A stretch of 64,000 nucleotides of DNA from Galeruca laticollis. Its lineage: Eukaryota; Arthropoda; Insecta; Coleoptera; Chrysomelidae. Each line of letters starts with the position of its first letter. Positions within the stretch are counted from its first letter, which is position 1. The stretch is taken from contig OY998175.1 in the NCBI GenBank assembly GCA_963921935.1, forward strand, positions 292,338,246 through 292,402,245. Direction: 5' to 3'. A program made the position numbers and the translations under genes. The notes under the pieces are model-generated. The model worked only from the letters and a program-made list of their open reading frames with translations, had not been told where the DNA came from and made no database searches. This document shows, piece after piece, positions 44,136 to 55,074 of the stretch.

Positions 44136-45850
44136 TTGAAATCAGCAGATATGAAACCAGAAGTAATTTTTCTTATCAGCAATCAAACCGTTTCTGGCAT
44201 AAAGCAACCCAACCACTTGGAGGAGACTACGAAGCTCAACGGGAACCGATGGGAATGTGGACTCCTCTGGAAAGAAGACAATTTTTGTATGCCGGAAAGT
44301 AAATCTTATGCAATCAGTCGACTTTCATCTATGGAGAAGAAAATGAAACGTGACCCCGAATATGCCAAGATCTATCAAGCAAAAATTAAGGAGTACGAAA
44401 CTAAGGGATTTATCAAGAAGCTTTCTTCAGCCGAAGCGGAAGTGGTCACGGATAGGACATGGTACATTCCTCATTTTACTATCAGCAACGTTACCTAGCT
44501 AGGAAAAACAAGGATGGTTTTTGACGCTGCTGCTAAGACGAATGGTTACTGTCTGAACGACTTCCTTTTGACAGGTCCTGATTTAAATCAATCCTTGTTA
44601 AGTGTTTTGTGGAACTTTCGACTCCATGACATCGTGATCATGGGAGATATAGAGGATATGTTTCATCGTGTTAAAATCAGGAAAGGAGACAGAGCTAGCC
44701 AACGTTTCCTGTGTAAAAACGAGAAGGGGAAACTTGAGACGCATGAGATGCAAGTCATGATATTTGGAGCGACTTCAGCTCCATCATGCGTTATATTTAT
44801 AAAAAATAACAACATGTTATCGAAAGCATTCCTGAAGAATTCAGAGCGTCCGGATCTCTTTCGTCGATGAAGCTGATGGAAGGGGAAAAGTCTAACTTCT
44901 CCGGAGAACGAGTCCTCGGGTTGTGGTGGAATCCGGCAGATGATGAGTTTAGTTGTAAACTCAATTTCCACAAGGTTGACCAAGAAATAATTGAAGGCAG
45001 ACATCCCACAAAGAGAGAAGTATGCAGCCTCGTTATGTCAGTCTATGATCCTATCGGCTTTCTTGGCAATTTCAAGATTGAAGGAATGATTTTATTACAA
45101 TCCACCTGGAAGTCTGGTGTAGGATGGGATGACCCAATACCTGATTCTGACTTTGAAGAATGGAAGAAATGGATTGCCAACCTCAAGAGCATCGTGAATG
45201 TGAAAGTTCCAAGACACTACGTGTATGGAATTCATCTCGCTGAAGATCTTCAACTCCATGTTTTCGTAGACGCTCGCCAGGAAGCCTATAGCGCAGTTTG
45301 TTATCTCCGAGCTGTTCTTGGAGGAACCATCACTACTTCTTTCATGGCTTCAAAAGTACGAGTAGCACCACAGAAAAATTTAACTATTCCCCGACTGGAA
45401 CTATTTGCAGCAGTACTTGGTACTCGTATAGCTACAAGAATTTGCGAGGAGCTACGCTTAAGTTTAATTCGCGGATTTTTTGGAGTGACTCGCAGACAGT
45501 GTTGAAATGGATTCGTTCTTTGAGGCTTCGTTATCGTGAGTGGGTAGCCAATCAAATTAGAGAAGTGCAAGAAAATACTTCACCCTCAGAATGGAAGGGG
45601 ATTCCAACAGCACTCAATGTAGCCGATGAAGGGACAAGATTGGAGACAGAAATTGAGCTGACTAAGAACTCCCTTTGGTTATGTGGACCGTTGTTTCTTC
45701 TCAAGGATCCCTCAGCTTGGCCGGTCGAGACTTTGATAGACTCATTGGAAGGAAATGAGGAAGTAAAGAGCCTCTTCACATGTTCTTCGTTGCCGACAGA
45801 TCCAGAACTCGACTCTACTACGGAAACATGTGGAGTAAGGTGTTGATTAA
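44136..45850 (+). pseudogene. BEL/Pao RT and RNase H
   Basis: RT N-terminal blocks: KTRMVFDAAAKTNGYCLNDF, GPDLNQSLLSVLWNFR and FGATSAPSCVIFI, separated from the thumb-side block IPEEFRASGSLSSMKLMEG by a deletion near 44805-44820 that removes the YVDD box. The connection (GLWWNPADDEFSCKLNFH, PTKREVCSLVMSVYDPIGF) and RNase H (HVFVDARQEAYSAVCYL; LTIPRLELFAAVLGTR; RIFWSDSQTVLKWI) follow. Stops or frameshifts occur at 44496, 44868, about 45460 and about 45845. It would convert element RNA into DNA; inactive. Confidence 0.85.
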
Positions 45851-47330
45851 ATCCGAAAATTTTTCATCCTATCACCGAATGAAACTCGTAGCAGCTGGAG
45901 TCACCGCAACAGTCAAATTCTGGATAAGCCGAATCAAACGGAAGACGACGGGGATTGATGCACCTTGGAAAAAAGAACAATTTAGAAAGGATAACGTTTC
46001 GAGTCATGTAACCTGCCACCAATGTGTGACTTCTAGTCTTAAACCTATGGATTTGGAACAAGGAGAAAGACTGATTCTACGTCAAGTTCAGCAGAATTGC
46101 TGCACTAATGAAAACTATGCACTGGCGATGAATATGAAGATGAAAAATAGTTCTCTTCACAAACTTCAACCTTTTTTGGACACGGATGGACTTATGAGAG
46201 TGAATGGGAGAATTCCCGGTTTTAACCCAGTCATTTTGCCATCTCATCATCGTGTGGTTATGTTGTTAATTTTAAATGAACACGAGAAGAATGGTCATCA
46301 AGGACAGTCGACAACCCTTAACAACCTGCGAAAATCTTTCTGGACTATGAATGGTCATACGGCAGATCGCCAAGCCATCTCTTCGTGCCTTCTTTGCCAA
46401 TTCCGAAATGTCAAACCAATAATTCCTGAGATGACTGCACTACCTCACTTTCGATTAGCTGCGGGTCGTCCACCCTTTACCTTTACTGGAGTTGATTTCT
46501 TTGGTCCCATCGAGGTCACACTTGGACGACATCGGGAGAGGCGTTGGATAGCCCTATTCACCTGCATGGTTACTCGGGTAATTCATTTAGAAGTCGCGTT
46601 TGGACTGAGCACGGATGAGATGCTGTTAGTTTTGTCACTGCCGTGGAAGACCCACCCACATTTATAGTGATAACGGTAGGAATTTCATTGGGACCAATTC
46701 AGAATTGAGGAAGCAATGGGGTAAATTGAACTGGGAAGAAATTAAATCAACTGGAACATTCGAGATGATGGAGTGGCACTTCCAACCTCCAGGAGCTCCC
46801 CATATACCTGGTGTCTGGGAAAGGTTAGTCCGATCCGTGAAGAAAATATTGAAGAGTACATTGAAGGAAAAGTGTCCGAGAGATCAAACTCTGTTAACCA
46901 TTATCAAAGGAGCCGAGAATATAGTAAATTCTCGTCCACTAACCTACGTCTCAAGCGACCATGGATCCTACAAGTCTCACGCCAAATGACTTCTTAAGGG
47001 GATTTTCGGATGTAGGGCTAAACCTAACCTAACCATGGGAAGGAGAATGTATACGTATACTTCGGGAGCAATGGAAGAAATCCCAAGCAGTACTTAACCT
47101 CTTCTGGACTAGATGGACAGAAGAATATCTACCCCCTTTATTGCTACGTGAGAAATGGCATAAGCCTGTCGAGCCCTTAAAAATGGGTGACATTGTCCTC
47201 GTTGTAGATAAGCAGCTTCCAAGGAATTCCTAGAGAAAAGATTTCATCTCTAACGTGTTTCCGGGAAAAGACGGTCAAGTCCGAGTTGTAGAAGTTACAA
47301 TTAGGAAGTGGAAAGGAAAATAAATTATAA
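45780..47330 (+). pseudogene. BEL/Pao integrase
   Basis: Zinc-type N-terminus with HRVVMLLILNEHEKNGHQGQ and ISSCLLCQFRNVK (H-H and C-C pairs), then core GVDFFGPIEV (first catalytic D) and TRVIHLEVAFGLSTDEMLL. A frameshift near 46665 precedes SDNGRNFIG (second D), and WHFQPPGAPHIPGVWERLVR carries the catalytic Glu context. The rest (ENIVNSRPLTYVSSD; REQWKKSQAVLNLFW; RWTEEYLPPLLLREKW) is the usual BEL integrase C-terminus, with a stop at 46987 and frameshifts up to about 47330. Inactive. Confidence 0.8.
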
Positions 47331-47417
47331 TGAAAAGACCCGTGGCTATGGTGTGTCCAATCGGACTGAAGATGGATTCCTCCCCAAATGGATTTGGAGA
47401 AGAAATGGGGGCCGCTA

Positions 47418-47660
47418 TGTTGTGAAGGACATCTGTCGCGGAGAGCGGATTCAGCTTAGTCGCTGTCAATAGTTTAATTTTTATTTAGTAGTATTTGTCT
47501 CTGGCAGTTGGTATCTGTTCGCTGTCAGAGCTAGTTTTTTTGTATCGTCCAAAAATAGAGATCGAAGTGTGTGTGTCACTTTTGACAAGTATATATAAAA
47601 ATTCAGAAAAAGATTAGATTTTTATTTATATAACCTATCAGTTAACAAGTTTACAAAGGA
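47418..47660 (+). repeat. 3' LTR of the BEL/Pao element
   Basis: Starts TGTTGTGAAGGACATCTGTC right after a G-rich purine tract. It contains a TATATAAAAA box near 47590. The end near 47648-47660 is uncertain because no second LTR exists in the window and a LINE fragment begins soon after. Confidence 0.6.
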
Positions 47661-47699
47661 TTGAAACTGCAGCAAGAGTTTCTACCAAAAGTACTCAAA

Positions 47700-48180
47700 T
47701 CAGGGCAAGGAGCAAGCAAAAGTTCAATAATCAGCCCCAACAACTGGGATGGGGAGCTGCAGCGAAAACCTACATACACCTTTTAGAAATATGTCAGAAA
47801 CCTGTTCTCAAACTCATTTTTTCTAAAGATAGACAGTACAACTCTGATCAACTGTACCTAGAAACAAAAATTATGGACACCAGACAATTATACTTCTTTC
47901 ACACACTCATAAAATATCACACTACAAAACAAACAGCATTAGTAGATAATCATCCATACAATACACGAAATCTAAATCAACACCCATTTCCCTATATGAT
48001 GAAAGCAGTAACACAACGTTCCTTCATTTTCTTGGCACCAAAATTTTATAATAATTTATCTGAACGAATGAAAACATGTATATATCCACCGTAGTTCAAA
48101 CATGCATTGAAAAAATTCATTCTTGAGAATCAAAGACAATTAATTCATCGCCATTTCGGTACTTACGCAAGCTGAACAAA
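47700..48180 (+). pseudogene. CR1/jockey-like LINE C-terminal fragment
   Basis: Reads WGAAAKTYIHLLEICQKPVL, then LYLETKIMDTRQLYFFHTLI and QRSFIFLAPKFYNNLSERMK, the post-RT thumb and tail of CR1/jockey-like LINEs. The catalytic part is missing. A TAG at about 48092 is followed by a short in-frame continuation (FKHALKKFILENQRQ). It directly follows the BEL LTR; which inserted first cannot be told. Confidence 0.65.
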
Positions 48181-48469
48181 TCATGATCCTAATATGTCAC
48201 AGTGTACTGCTTGCATAAACGAGGAGAAACTAATTGTTATTCTTTATATCGTGTATTTATTTTTATCTCCATTGTTTATTGTTCATATTATCAACTCTAT
48301 TTTTAGGAACTACTTATAAGTATATCTTTGTGTAATGTATATAATGTTTCTTATAAACCTTTTATATTTATGCGAATGAAGTGGAACAGCACTTATCGCT
48401 CATTAGCCTTATTCATTTTATTTTTTTGTAAGATACTCCTTTGTATTTATTGAATGAATATTATTAAAT

Positions 48470-48550
48470 AGGCCACCCAGTACAGTGGTTCCAGAATAAT
48501 TTACTCGGTTCACTGTCCGAGAAATCGTAGGTCGAATCCAATTTTTGTCC
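48470..48550 (+). other. tRNA-like segment (possible SINE head or pseudo-tRNA)
   Basis: A box-A-like ACAGTGGTTCCAG (48482), a 5-bp stem CTCGG...CCGAG around an 8-nt loop (about 48504-48521), and a box-B-like GTAGGTCGAATCC (48528-48539) are in tRNA order. The acceptor stem does not close cleanly and the B box has a changed base (canonical GGTTCGAATCC). Not a functional tRNA call. Confidence 0.3.
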
Positions 48551-50285
48551 TCATTTACTGGAGTATAATGCAATGAAAACAAATATTTTCCTCATGCTAA
48601 TCTGAAATGTCTGCTGACGCCATAAAGAGCACCATGTTTTACAAACAGCTTCTGTATTTTTCGATTTAAGGAAAGTTTCTTTGATTCAAAAAATAAGAGA
48701 GTGGAAAATACTTTAGAAAAAAATTCAACAGAAGCATGAAATAGTTTAATGGGCCAAGCCGAGAGGCCATTTTTATTCTTCGTGAGAAATGAAATGGCCA
48801 ATTGATGACAAATACAATTTTATTTATTAAAATAATTTGACCACAAATACTGTAAGTTTATTGCTAAGCAAAACTTACAATCTCTCTAGGAACGGGAAAC
48901 GAGAACTACAGGGTGATTGATTACTAATTAGAAATAATTCAACAGTGGAATCCTGACTTCAAATAATGAAGATTCAACCCAAAACACTCAAATAAAATGT
49001 AGCTGCTTCTTGAGTTAAACGGTATTTTGTTTAAAAATTTTAAAACGATTTGTGCTCAGTTATTTAAACTGATTTTACATATCAATTTCAAATTTGGCAG
49101 GAAGTGTGAACACTGTACACCCCACTCAATTATGTTGAACAAACGTTTCTGGCTATTATCAGAGGCGTACGACAGGGGCAAGTGACTGGTTAATCGTTCC
49201 TATATTCTACACCACTGGCGGAATAGACATTGTAGCACAATTTTTTGATTGTCCTATACTTTTTTCATAAGTAATAATGTACTCTTTCCTCATAACAATA
49301 AAGTCAACAGATTTAAGTTATTGACTTATGTCATAATAAATTCGCTATTGCTTGGTCTATATCGTTAGAAAGTTCATCTCACATTCCACCGACTCAATCA
49401 AACATATTCACAAATGTAAGGTAATTCCCGGATGACAATATACAAGTCAAGTAGATTAATAAAGATACGGAAATACTTCCATATAGTTTCACCCTCTCTC
49501 AATCACGGTATTGAACAATTTGAATCGGCTTAAACTCCTCAAGAATTCCTTTTTTTCGTTCTAAGATTAAGAGTTAGTTTAAAAATTAAGCCTCCGTTAA
49601 GCTAAATGACTGGGAAAACCTTTTTTTTTTCGCAATAAACTACCCTCTAACGCCGATCCCTTCGAGAAATAATGTTGAGGGTTCTATTTACCTTTTTGAT
49701 ATATACTAGGGTTTTTTATCTCTCAGTAGGCAAGACATGCTCCTGTAATAGTGGCATACCGATGCCGACGAAGGGCTTAACAAAACAAAATGGTGCTCCA
49801 GAAAAATGCTCACAGCGCACGAACCAGTGGTGTACAAAGCCATAAAACTAAGAACAGAAAATTTACTACTGTTAAAGTTCATATAGGGTGTATATAGTAT
49901 AATATATGTGGAGTGCATTTTTTTTGAGAATTTTAAGTAGACGTATTCCGTTTATGTAGGGAATAAAATATTTCTCATTATGGCCTTCGCGGCTCGTTTG
50001 CACTATAAATGAAATTTTCGATGACATTTTGACAAAGATGTGGCTCTATACCACCGATGATACCGTGTTGCTTCTCGGCCTTGACCACATAGACCTGAGA
50101 TTTAAAAAAAGAAAGAAAGTAATTGCACGGCATTAAATCCAATAAACTACTAATACACGTCTAAATTGAAGTTAGAATCAAACAAACGAGAAGGATAGCG
50201 CTAGTCTGGGCAGAAAATCGCCATGGCACTGTTTAAATAACCGTTAAAAGTGTGTTTCTGGGGGTGTTTTACATTAATATTCTGC
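48551..50285. other. No recognisable gene
   Basis: AT-rich with a few 60-70 codon frames (for example minus 48592-48801) that match nothing I know. The patch 49110-49260 has balanced composition and may be part of a mobile element, but has no identified ends. Confidence 0.4.
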
Positions 50286-50399
50286 TTCTGTTAGCTCATT
50301 AGTTTCCGGTAAATAATCAATTTCTTTCTGAATTATCGAATCAAAATCATCAATGAATCCGTCTCAAATGCATTGAGATCGAAATTCATTTTAATTTGC

Positions 50400-50940
50400 G
50401 ATAAAGGATCAGCAACTATATTTGATTTACCTTTTAAATATTTTATTTTATATTCAAACTCTTCTAACTTTAACCTACACCTGTCTAGACGTGAGTTTGG
50501 TTCTTTTAATTAAAATAGCCATTGTAAATGTTAATGATCAGTTAATATCAGAAATTCACGTCCAAATAAATATGGTCTAAACTGTTTAGATCCCCAAACA
50601 ATTGCTAATAATTCTTTTTCAATAGTGGAATAATTAACTTCAGCATTATTCAAAGTTCTGGATGCATACGAAATGGAATGTGCATCTTGAGATAGTACAT
50701 CACTGATTGCATAATTTGAAGCGTCTGTCCTTAATTCAAATAATTTATTAAAATCTGCATATGCCAATATTGGTTCAAAAGTTAATAATTTTTTACAAAT
50801 ATTAAAGCAATTTATAAAATTTTCGGTGTTTTCGACTTTATTATCTTTTTTAAACAATTGGTTATTGGTTTTGTAAAAATTTTTAACACATTTTCTATAA
50901 TATCCTAAAAGTCCTAAAAATGATTTTTTCCCCAAATGAC
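50400..50940 (-). pseudogene. gypsy-C RT end and RNase H
   Basis: Starts KKSFLGLLGYYRKCVKNFYK (RT connection) after the Crypton. RNase H follows with FELRTDASNYAISDVLSQD (catalytic D), SYASRTLNNAEVNYSTIEKE (catalytic E) and ELLAIVWGSKQFRPYLFGRE with FLILTDH (catalytic D). A stop and a shift near 50530 precede RLDRCRLKLEEFEYKIKYLK, the end of RNase H, and then NIVADPLSQI. About 40-45 residues expected upstream of the Crypton junction are missing. Confidence 0.8.
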
Positions 50941-50944
50941 ATAA

Positions 50945-52545
50945 AAAGCGGCCTTTTAATGACACTTGGCAGGCTTAGAAGTTGTACTTTTAATGCCTAG
51001 GCAGAAAAGTCCACTTTTACTGCCTGGGCAGAAAAAGTTCGTTGCTAGGCAACCTTCCAAGTAATAATTTAAATCAAACTGGTTATTAAAGATGGCAATG
51101 ACATTAAGAAACTCAATATGATGCTGATGATAATAAACTGGTTTTATTGCATTAAAACTACAACACGAAATTTCATTTATTAGATATATTTATGGTGAAT
51201 TGTGAAAAATTATTTAATACAACTGAACTCTGTCCACTTCCCTCCTTTCCAGTAAAATTAACAACTTTAGTATCCACACTTGATACTCCGGAAACGCCAG
51301 AAAATATTTTATTGCCGATGTTCGACTTATTGGCTAGCGAGTCCTCAATATAGCTCTCCGCGACAGCGGAAGACTTCCATCCTCCATGTTTCTTCAACGT
51401 TGTTATGTCCCCACCAGAATGCACCAGTAACGTGGCCGAAGTTCTGCGAAAGCAGTGCTCGGTATACTCTTTCGCATGGGATAGTCCCAGAAAAGTAGCA
51501 ATTTCTTCTGGCATTTTACCGAATTTGTGAATGCCAATGAATTGATGATGTGCTTTACCGTTCGCATACTTATATAAGACACGCCGATTATTCAAATTCG
51601 AGGGTCTGGAGACTGCATATTTTCTGTAAACGCTTGAATATTCCGTTACTACAAAAGATCTTGATCTTTTGGTCTTAGTATTTGCTAGCATAATTAGCAA
51701 TTTGTCGCCCATATCATTTATATCATCTGTTTTCATTTGCAAAAGCTCATCACATCTACAAGCCCCAGCGACTGCAACAATAAGTACAACCTAAAATATA
51801 AATTGAAAATTAGTTCTTCAATCCATAATAGATCATTTTCAATATATTCCTACCTTCGTACACAAATACAGTTCATCTGGGGCATCTGATAAAAATTTCT
51901 CGATTTCTGCTCTTTGAAAAACTCGGGATTTTTTTGCATGGAAACCGTCTGACTGCCGTTTCAAAAAAGCCCGTAACTTCAGGTATTTTGCCAAATCAAT
52001 GTTATTTTTTATGTTCAGGGTAGTTTTCAACATCGAATAGAATAGACAATCAGCACATTTTCAGAGAAAGATCCTATATTTTTCTTCTGTCTATATTCCA
52101 TGAATCTGCTGTATGTGAGTTCATATACAGTTCTTGATTTTTCCGGTAAAAGGTTCAATTCCACATCTCGCGCCTGGTCTCTTATCTCAGGTGGTGTTAA
52201 TTGCATCAATTCATCCTCATTTTGCAGTAAATCCATTTCTAACATGACAACTTTTCAAAATTGACAATGACAAAGTAAACAGTAAACAAACATATTCAAC
52301 AAACGTCATCAGCGGTAAACATAGTAACGCAGGGCCCAGTTACCTTTGATAAAATAATTTAGTTATTTGGATATTGATAATGAAATGCAGTTTAAATATG
52401 GAAAAGTCGATTTTGCGTGGAACTGGAACAAATTTGAAGAAAAAATTATATGTTTCACACGGCAGAAAAGCAGATTTAATGCCTTGGCTGGTTAGGTTAC
52501 ACCAGCCGCGGCATTAAATCTTGTGCTTTTATGCCTAGTAAAACT
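50945..52545 (-). mobile_element. Crypton-type DNA transposon (tyrosine recombinase)
   Basis: About 1.6 kb inserted in gypsy-C RT. It encodes a tyrosine recombinase in two exons on the minus strand. A short direct repeat CTTTTAATGCCTAG (50987-51000) and CTTTTATGCCTAG (52526-52538) lies close to the two edges. Related copies TTTTACTGCCTGGGCAGAAAA (about 51016-51036) and GGCAGAAAAGCAGATTTAATGCC (about 52462-52484) also occur. Cryptons recombine through short direct repeats instead of TIRs, which fits. Exact ends uncertain by tens of bases. Confidence 0.75.
51173..52245 (-). pseudogene. Crypton tyrosine recombinase with a 63-nt intron
   Basis: The first frame starts at 52245 (MLEMDLLQNEDELMQLTPPE) with the core-binding part TYSRFMEYRQKK. 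A frameshift plus a deletion of about 20 residues falls near 52030, then MLKTTLNIKNNIDLAKYLKL and EIEKFLSDAPDELYLCTK. A GT-AG intron at 51791-51853 joins in frame to VVLIVAVAGACRCDELLQ (catalytic Arg I). Exon 2 continues to CFRRTSATLLVHSGGDI (H-x-x-R-like box: HCFR), KKHGGWKS and SYIEDS (nucleophile Tyr), ending at 51173. Only the lesion near 52030 is visible. The enzyme would cut and rejoin DNA by a phosphotyrosine link. Confidence 0.8.
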
Positions 52546-52553
52546 TATAACTA

Positions 52554-53082
52554 TTATTCACTTTTGAGTACGGGGTATAAAAAATTTTTTATAGCCTCTC
52601 GTAGTTTATAAAAGACTAATTGTAAATTATGAATATGTTTCTTTAAACTTGTACTAAAGATTATCATATCATCCATGAATACTAAACAAATTTTATTTTG
52701 GAGTTCTTTTAAAATGTCATCCATTACCCTCTGAAATGTGGCAGGAGAATTGCTTAACCCAAAAGGCATCCTAAGATATTCGTAATGACCATTGTCCACA
52801 ATAAAAGCAGTTTTTTCTATCAAGTCTTTTGACATTTTATCTGGTGGAATCCACTTGCTAAATCTAAAATAGTGAAATACTGTGCACTGCCTAATGTATC
52901 CAATATATCGGTGATGTTTGGAACTGGATACCGATCACAAATTGTTTTTCATTCAATTTCCGGTTATCTCTTACTGAACGCCATTTTTGACAACCGGATG
53001 CGTCCATTTTCTTGCTTACCATCCAGATTGGTGAGCGCCATGGTGAATAAGAGGGCCTTATAATTCCTTTATCTAACATCAC
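52554..53082 (-). pseudogene. gypsy-C RT palm and fingers
   Basis: MLDKGIIRPSYSPWRSPIW (fingers, from 53082), a frameshift near 52890, then LIEKTAFIVDNGHYEYLRMP, FGLSNSPATFQRVMDDILKE and LVFMDDMIIFS, which holds the catalytic MDD box (FMDD). It ends near 52556 at the Crypton border, after VFYKLREAIKNF. At 53060-53165 a 50-bp segment (CCTTTATCTAACATCACATT and its variant) is present twice in tandem, a small duplication just upstream of the RT fingers. Confidence 0.8.
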
Positions 53083-53089
53083 ATTGATT

Positions 53090-54130
53090 TGACTTCGAAA
53101 TTCTTCCTGGCCTCATAATTCCTTTATCTAACATTACATTGATTTGACTTCGAAATCCTTCCTTATATATACAATATATACATGGATAGGAACTTCGTCA
53201 GTTGTTTTAATTGAATGTTTGATTTTTGAAGTGAACGTTAGCGGATCACCGGGTTTCAGAAAATGTTTTACATAATTTGATAATACTATTTTTCTCTTCG
53301 GAACTCATACGATCTGTTCGAGTTAAATAACTTATCTCTATTTTTTGTATATTATCATTTATGTCTTTATTCTCATTCAACTTATTTATATATGCAAAAT
53401 TGTGAATTTCGAATTGAGACATTACTTGATTTGTTCAAAATGATTGAAATTGTTTCGTTTGTTTCATTTATTATTTCTACTATTGCGTAACCATTCTGAG
53501 CTACAGTTAGTGTTTCTGGAATATATGCGTTACCTAAATCTATTTTATTGATTAAAATTTCTCCGTTTAATACATTGACAAGTAAAGATTTTAATAGTTT
53601 TTCCGTTGCACCAATAGTGAATTCAAATTTAATATCTGTTGATAACCCAAATTTCATAGGAATATTGAAACATATTCATTAGTTAATTGTTTATTAATCA
53701 AATCAATATTCAACTTCATTTTAATCATATCTTCGACTCCTATAATACCATCAAAAAATTCATATAATATTGAATTATTATAGCCATTATAATTAATTTC
53801 TTTAGAAGCTGGTATTTCAGCCTGAAATCCTATTTTTTGCATACGAATGAGATTTTAATATCAATATTTGAGTGATTTTTCAGCTATTACGGGGCGTAAT
53901 AGAGATTTTGTGCTACCAGTGTCTACTAAAAGTTTTAATTTTGAGTTTTTTATTTCAATGTATGGTAACGGGTTATTTGAAGCGTTTTTGATTTTGTTCT
54001 TTATCATTCTTTTCTTCGGTACGAGCAAAATTTTCAAAATTATCTGCCAATTCTACTGTTTCTTCTATTTCTTCCATTTCGTCATAGTTATTATTATATA
54101 GTTCTTCAGATATGAAGTTTGGCCTTTGAT
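53090..54130 (-). pseudogene. gypsy-C protease and linker
   Basis: Protease motif LLVDTGSTKSLLRPVIAEKS at about 53877-53936, TGA after LKY, then QKIGFQAEIPASKEINYNGY and GIIGVEDMIKMKLNIDLINK (with the second conserved protease block), FEFTIGATEKLLKSLLVNVL and YIPETLTVAQNGYAIVEIIN. Frames are interrupted at about 53870, 53655 and 53380. The region joins gag upstream and RT downstream, as usual for this group. Confidence 0.7.
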
Positions 54131-54139
54131 TATTATTTT

Positions 54140-54300
54140 AAATTAGTGTTTTAAATGAAACTCAATCTTTCTAGGTCATTTCACAATATAATGAAAAATG
54201 TTGAAAATTCTAAAAATTTGTGGAATTTGCTAGAAACATTGATTTTCATTTAAAACACTAATATGAGTAGATTCCACGGAGTAAGAGTCGAGACAATTAG
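54140..54300. mobile_element. Penelope-derived short palindrome, copy 4
   Basis: Arms beginning AGTGTTTTAAATGAAAYTC at 54144 and at the complement around 54245-54262, then the single-sided tail ATTCCACGGAGTAAGAGTCG. About 10 bp (TTATTATTTT at 54130-54139 and 54301-54310) repeat outside. The same architecture as 19087-19349 but more diverged and shorter, so an older insertion. It lies inside gypsy-C gag. Confidence 0.7.
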
Positions 54301-54309
54301 TTATTATTT

Positions 54310-55060
54310 TGCAAGTAATGATTATTAGTATTTTGGAATCTATTATTACTATTATAACCAGTATTTCTATTCTTATTTCTATTAATAAAATTATTATTTG
54401 TTTTTGGAAAATTTGTAAATTTTCTTGACGATGTGACATGGCTTCCGGCCTAGGTAACCTGTTTACAGGTATTTGGTTAGGTATAAAAACATTTCGTTTC
54501 GCACCAAATACTTGTGCATTAGTCGGATAATGTCGAGGTTGTCGTGGTTGTGGCTTTATGTCAATTGGTTGAATTGGAAAATTTTGTCGTTGAAAATTAT
54601 TGTTATATTGGTTACAATTATTTTTAAGATGATTTGGATAACTAAATAGTTGGGCTTTTTCAGATGCATGTTATTTTTGAGGACACCGATACATCCTGCA
54701 ATAAACGTGTTCAGTGCCGTCTTATCACAATGATTTACAGGACAACTTTTATCATTCTCAGTAAGCCTAAAGTCGGTACTAATTCTCTGTATAATTTTAC
54801 TTTACAATAATTGAAGCCTAGCCCCGAAGTCTATTAAATATTCGTTTTTAAATGGTCTTTATCGTGTTAAGTCCTGCACGATGCAGTCCAGATCTAGTAC
54901 ATCTAAAAAACATTGTTTCAAGCCTTCCTTGATATTTGGCCATGTATTCAGTTCCATTCTGTTTCCTACAATGACTTCAGCTTTTTCTACCAATTTTCTT
55001 GTATACAATCCAACACATGGTTATCTATTTCTGTCATTATACAGTGTTAGGAACATTAGA
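54310..55060 (-). pseudogene. gypsy-C gag
   Basis: Minus strand: NTWPNIKEGLKQCFLDVLDL with DCIVQDL, then FKNEYLIDFGARLQLL, ALNTFIAGCIGVLKNN and a Gln/Pro/Asn-rich C-terminus (KPQPRQPRHYPTNAQVFGAK) followed by poly-Asn/Ile. This is the 17.6/297-type gag fold. Several stops and shifts occur (54870, 54690, 54430). The N-terminus fades near 55060. No LTR or primer-binding site was found upstream. Confidence 0.65.
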
Positions 55061-55074
55061 GGGGAACATACGTT

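Larger units (their letters stand above)
44130..47660 (+). mobile_element. BEL/Pao retrotransposon, 5'-truncated, with 3' LTR
   Basis: A plus-strand pol without gag or protease: RT (44136-44950), RNase H (about 45000-45640), integrase (45780-47310) and a purine tract GGGGGCCGC at 47407-47415, followed by an LTR start TGTTGTGAAGG at 47418. The order of domains and motifs (YDPIGFLGNFKIEGM, SRIFWSDSQTVLKWI) is diagnostic of BEL/Pao. No 5' LTR is visible, and the RT active-site segment is deleted. Dead. Confidence 0.85.
50290..55060 (-). mobile_element. Ty3/gypsy retrotransposon gypsy-C (17.6/297-like), split by a Crypton
   Basis: Minus-strand order: gag (55060-54430), protease (about 53930), RT (53080-52554), RNase H (50940-50400). 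Integrase and both LTRs are absent. Very AT-rich with poly-Asn/Ile tracts in gag. A Crypton (about 50945-52545) interrupts RT, and a Penelope-derived palindrome (54140-54300) interrupts gag. Protease LLVDTGSTKSLLRP and RT FMDDMIIF place it in Ty3/gypsy, probably near 17.6/297. Confidence 0.8.
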
